From the NCBI RefSeq assembly GCF_029504655.1, contig NZ_JAQFIL010000001.1, positions 5,213,001-5,277,000 on the forward strand: DNA of 64,000 nucleotides. Reading direction: 5' to 3'. The notes beneath the pieces were generated by a model. The model saw only the letters and a program-made list of their open reading frames with translations, was not told where the DNA came from and made no database searches. Below are positions 62,326-64,000 of the stretch, in pieces. The DNA comes from Catalinimonas alkaloidigena. Its GTDB lineage: Bacteria; Bacteroidota; Bacteroidia; Cytophagales; Cyclobacteriaceae. The translations under genes were made by a program, and so were the position numbers. Numbering within the stretch: the first letter of the stretch is position 1; every line of letters starts with the position of its first letter.

Positions 62326-63347
62326 ATGTAATCGTATTTTTAGTGGGTTTATGCATCATATTGATAACCGCACATGACTTTTTCTATACTACCCTTTCTT
62401 CCAATGGAGCTGGAATAATCACGCATAAGGTCACTAAAGCTATTTGGAGCCTGTTCCTAAACGTAAGCAAGCTGAGGAGTAACAGAAGCGTATTGAAATT
62501 CTCTGGAATTACCATCATGCTATTTCTTTTTAGCATGTGGATTATGCTGCTCTGGATAGGTTTGTTTGTCATGCTGGTCAGTGAAGAAATTTCCGTAGTC
62601 ACCTCTAGCAAAGGACTATCAGCTAGCCTACTTGATAAGTTTTATTATAGCGGTTATGTTTTGTCAACCATGGGAAATGGTGACTTCAAACCGGGAGCTG
62701 AATTTTGGCAGGTCATTACTGCTATTTTTTCGTTTGCAGGTTTCATTTTTATCACCACCGGTATCAGCTACATCATTTCTGTTTCTTCTGCTATTATCAA
62801 CAAGCGAACGCTGAGCCTCACCATCAGTAACCTGGGTAACACCCCCCAGCAAATATTGCTTAGGACCTGGAATGGAAATGATTTCTCTCGGCTGCTCAAC
62901 TATGTTCCTCAACTTCAGCAGCAGATCAACAGGCATGTTCAGAATCACATGGCCTTTCCGATTTTACATTTTTTTCATACAGGCCGGAAGAAAGATGCTA
63001 TAGCTGTCAATATCACTAATCTGGATGAAGCACTCAGTATAGTTTTATTATTTGGTGAACCTGACAAAACCAATCAAGGGCTTACTGATGGTCTACATCC
63101 TTTGAGAGATGCCTTGTACTTTTATCTTGCTTCATTAAAAGGCCCTTTCATTCAAGCCACTGATGGTGAACAGGATTTTCCCAACCTTTCTTCATTAGAG
63201 GGAATGCCCATAAAACCGTCTATATCCGGGGATGAGATAAAAAATAATTATGATCCTTTAAAACAAAGAAGAATGTTGCTTTCCGGTTTATTACAAAATG
63301 GCGGATGGAATTGGAAAGACATTTACCCTTCAGAAAAAGTGCATTAA
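62316..63347 (+). CDS. Ion-channel family membrane protein with C-terminal cytoplasmic domain
   Basis: Protein of 343 aa. Three to four helices lie in residues 1-160, with the two pore helices around a filter-like loop (YVLSTMGNGDFKPGAEFW near 112-129). In potassium channels the filter is TxGYGD; here it is STMGNGDF, so ion choice is uncertain. The remaining 180 residues are cytoplasmic, with NLDEALSIVLLFGEPDKTNQ and a helical end. It overlaps the methyltransferase gene. Similar proteins appear as two-pore-domain-like potassium channels in bacteria. Confidence 0.72.
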   Translation: MPMNVIVFLVGLCIILITAHDFFYTTLSSNGAGIITHKVTKAIWSLFLNVSKLRSNRSVLKFSGITIMLFLFSMWIMLLWIGLFVMLVSEEISVVTSSKGLSASLLDKFYYSGYVLSTMGNGDFKPGAEFWQVITAIFSFAGFIFITTGISYIISVSSAIINKRTLSLTISNLGNTPQQILLRTWNGNDFSRLLNYVPQLQQQINRHVQNHMAFPILHFFHTGRKKDAIAVNITNLDEALSIVLLFGEPDKTNQGLTDGLHPLRDALYFYLASLKGPFIQATDGEQDFPNLSSLEGMPIKPSISGDEIKNNYDPLKQRRMLLSGLLQNGGWNWKDIYPSEKVH

Positions 63348-63348
63348 A

Positions 63349-64000
63349 ATGACGGAAAATGAAATTCGTAAGAAAGCCAGTGAAGTGATATATAAAAATA
63401 TGGTCACTGGTTATTCCAAGTCAACCAATACTCATTTTCATTATACCAAACCTTCACCGGACACATATCCTTATCAGTTTTTTTGGGATACATGCCTTCA
63501 TATTTTCATCCTTACTACTTTAGGCGAGCATGATATGGCTAAAAAGCACCTTGTTAGTCTCTTTGCTTTGCAGGAAGAAAATGGGTTTGTGGGCCATATG
63601 AACTATTGGAACAACATCTCACCCGGTAGATTTACCGATATCTTTCAGTCTCACCCCGGCCTGAAATGGAAGTTGTTCAAAACCCATATGAGTGCTTTAA
63701 TCCAGCCTTTTAGTAGCTCAGGCAGTAGCGAAAGTTTATCATGACACTGGCGATCGCGAATTTCTTGAACTTATGCTGCCCAAACTAAAGAAATATTATC
63801 ACTGGCTGGCTATTAATAGAGATTTTGAGGGCGATGGATTGCTCTCTATTATTTCTCCTTTTGAGTCAGGAATAGATTGGAAACCAACTTTTGATGTAGT
63901 GGTAGGTTTTCCGCAGAAAAAAGCAGACTGGAGGCTATTTTGGAGAGTGATATGGGTAGATGTGCGTAATTTCTGGCATCGCTACAATAATGAAACAATC
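63349..64000 (+). pseudogene. GH63-like glycoside hydrolase, frameshifted and partial
   Basis: The ATG at 63349 opens an (alpha/alpha)6 glycosidase similar to mannosylglycerate/glucosylglycerate hydrolases of family GH63 (YPYQFFWDTCLHIFILTTLG near 40-60). One extra A at about 63712 shifts the frame; with it removed the protein reads on without stops to the window edge (PFVAQAVAKVYHDTGDREFL; ISPFESGIDWKPTFD, the typical acidic ExGxDxxPxxD region). The start overlaps nothing and lies one base after the channel gene. The shift may be a sequencing error. The substrate would be an alpha-linked glycoside such as a compatible solute. Confidence 0.75.

Noticed and set aside
1..64000. CRISPR array, tRNA or rRNA genes, prophage, replication origin
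   Set aside because: I found no regularly spaced direct repeats, no tRNA-like cloverleaf beside an integrase, no rRNA sequence and no phage structural or replication genes.

Overview
The window is about 64 kb of a heavy-metal resistance and stress-survival island from a member of the Bacteroidota, most likely a marine or soil Cytophagales-type organism. The assignment rests on families that I know mainly from this phylum: DUF6660, HYC_CC_PP, stand-alone and CusB-fused DUF3347, a CzcA pump fused to its TolC-like partner, and AraC regulators with a heavy-metal (HMA-like) N-terminus. Base composition is moderately AT-rich and coding density is high. There are no rRNA or tRNA genes and no CRISPR array that I can see.

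Layout. (A) 1-9.7 kb, minus strand: a divalent-metal (Zn/Co/Cd-type) efflux operon read from right to left. It encodes a CzcA-TolC fusion, its adaptor, a PII-like protein, a Fur-family regulator, an SPC-type P1B ATPase, DUF3703 and a cation transporter cut by the window edge. (B) 9.7-14.2 kb, minus strand: DUF6660 protein, HMA chaperone, CopA Cu(I)-ATPase, an HMA-AraC regulator and an unknown multi-span membrane protein. (C) 14.2-30 kb, minus strand: a stress and central-metabolism block. It holds a DUF2911 lipoprotein, class I aldolase, MFS exporter, CopB-type ATPase, PPK2, PRPP synthase, AMP-phosphorylase-like enzyme, beta-CASP RNase, an ATP-cone/Mrr-like protein, an M50-CBS protease, archaeal-type GAPDH, universal stress protein, a second PII-like protein and SHOCT proteins. 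(D) 30-34 kb: a second HMA-AraC regulator, a His-rich secreted protein, an IS701-like element and a beta-propeller protein. (E) 34-53.5 kb, plus strand: a copper/silver block with YceI proteins, a porin-like protein, CusA-CusC-CusB, DUF3347, a YHS-like protein, the second unknown membrane protein, a third HMA-AraC regulator, a multicopper oxidase fused to a putative beta-barrel, DUF305, DUF302 and very Met-rich proteins. (F) 53.5-58.6 kb: a decaying zone in which an amino-acid permease gene carries two IS elements, frameshifts and stops, next to a broken multicopper oxidase and a broken DUF2231 gene. (G) 58.8-64 kb, plus strand: DUF302, Met-rich lipoprotein, SPW/VKOR-like membrane protein, methyltransferase, ion channel and a frameshifted glycoside hydrolase that runs off the edge.

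How it works together (inference). Blocks A, B and E cover export of divalent metals and of Cu/Ag from the cytoplasm (P-type ATPases) and across the outer membrane (RND systems), with periplasmic oxidation and Met/His sequestration of copper. Block C looks like a nucleotide-, polyphosphate- and RNA-salvage stress module.

Most unusual signals: three intact and one fossil HMA-AraC regulators, each intact one lying beside unknown membrane and/or His-rich secreted proteins; a repeated GATGTACGA element, at almost identical spacing before two genes; a 33-nt element shared by two copper promoters; and a run of nonsense codons, most of them one transition from CAA, CAG or TGG, in the decaying zone.
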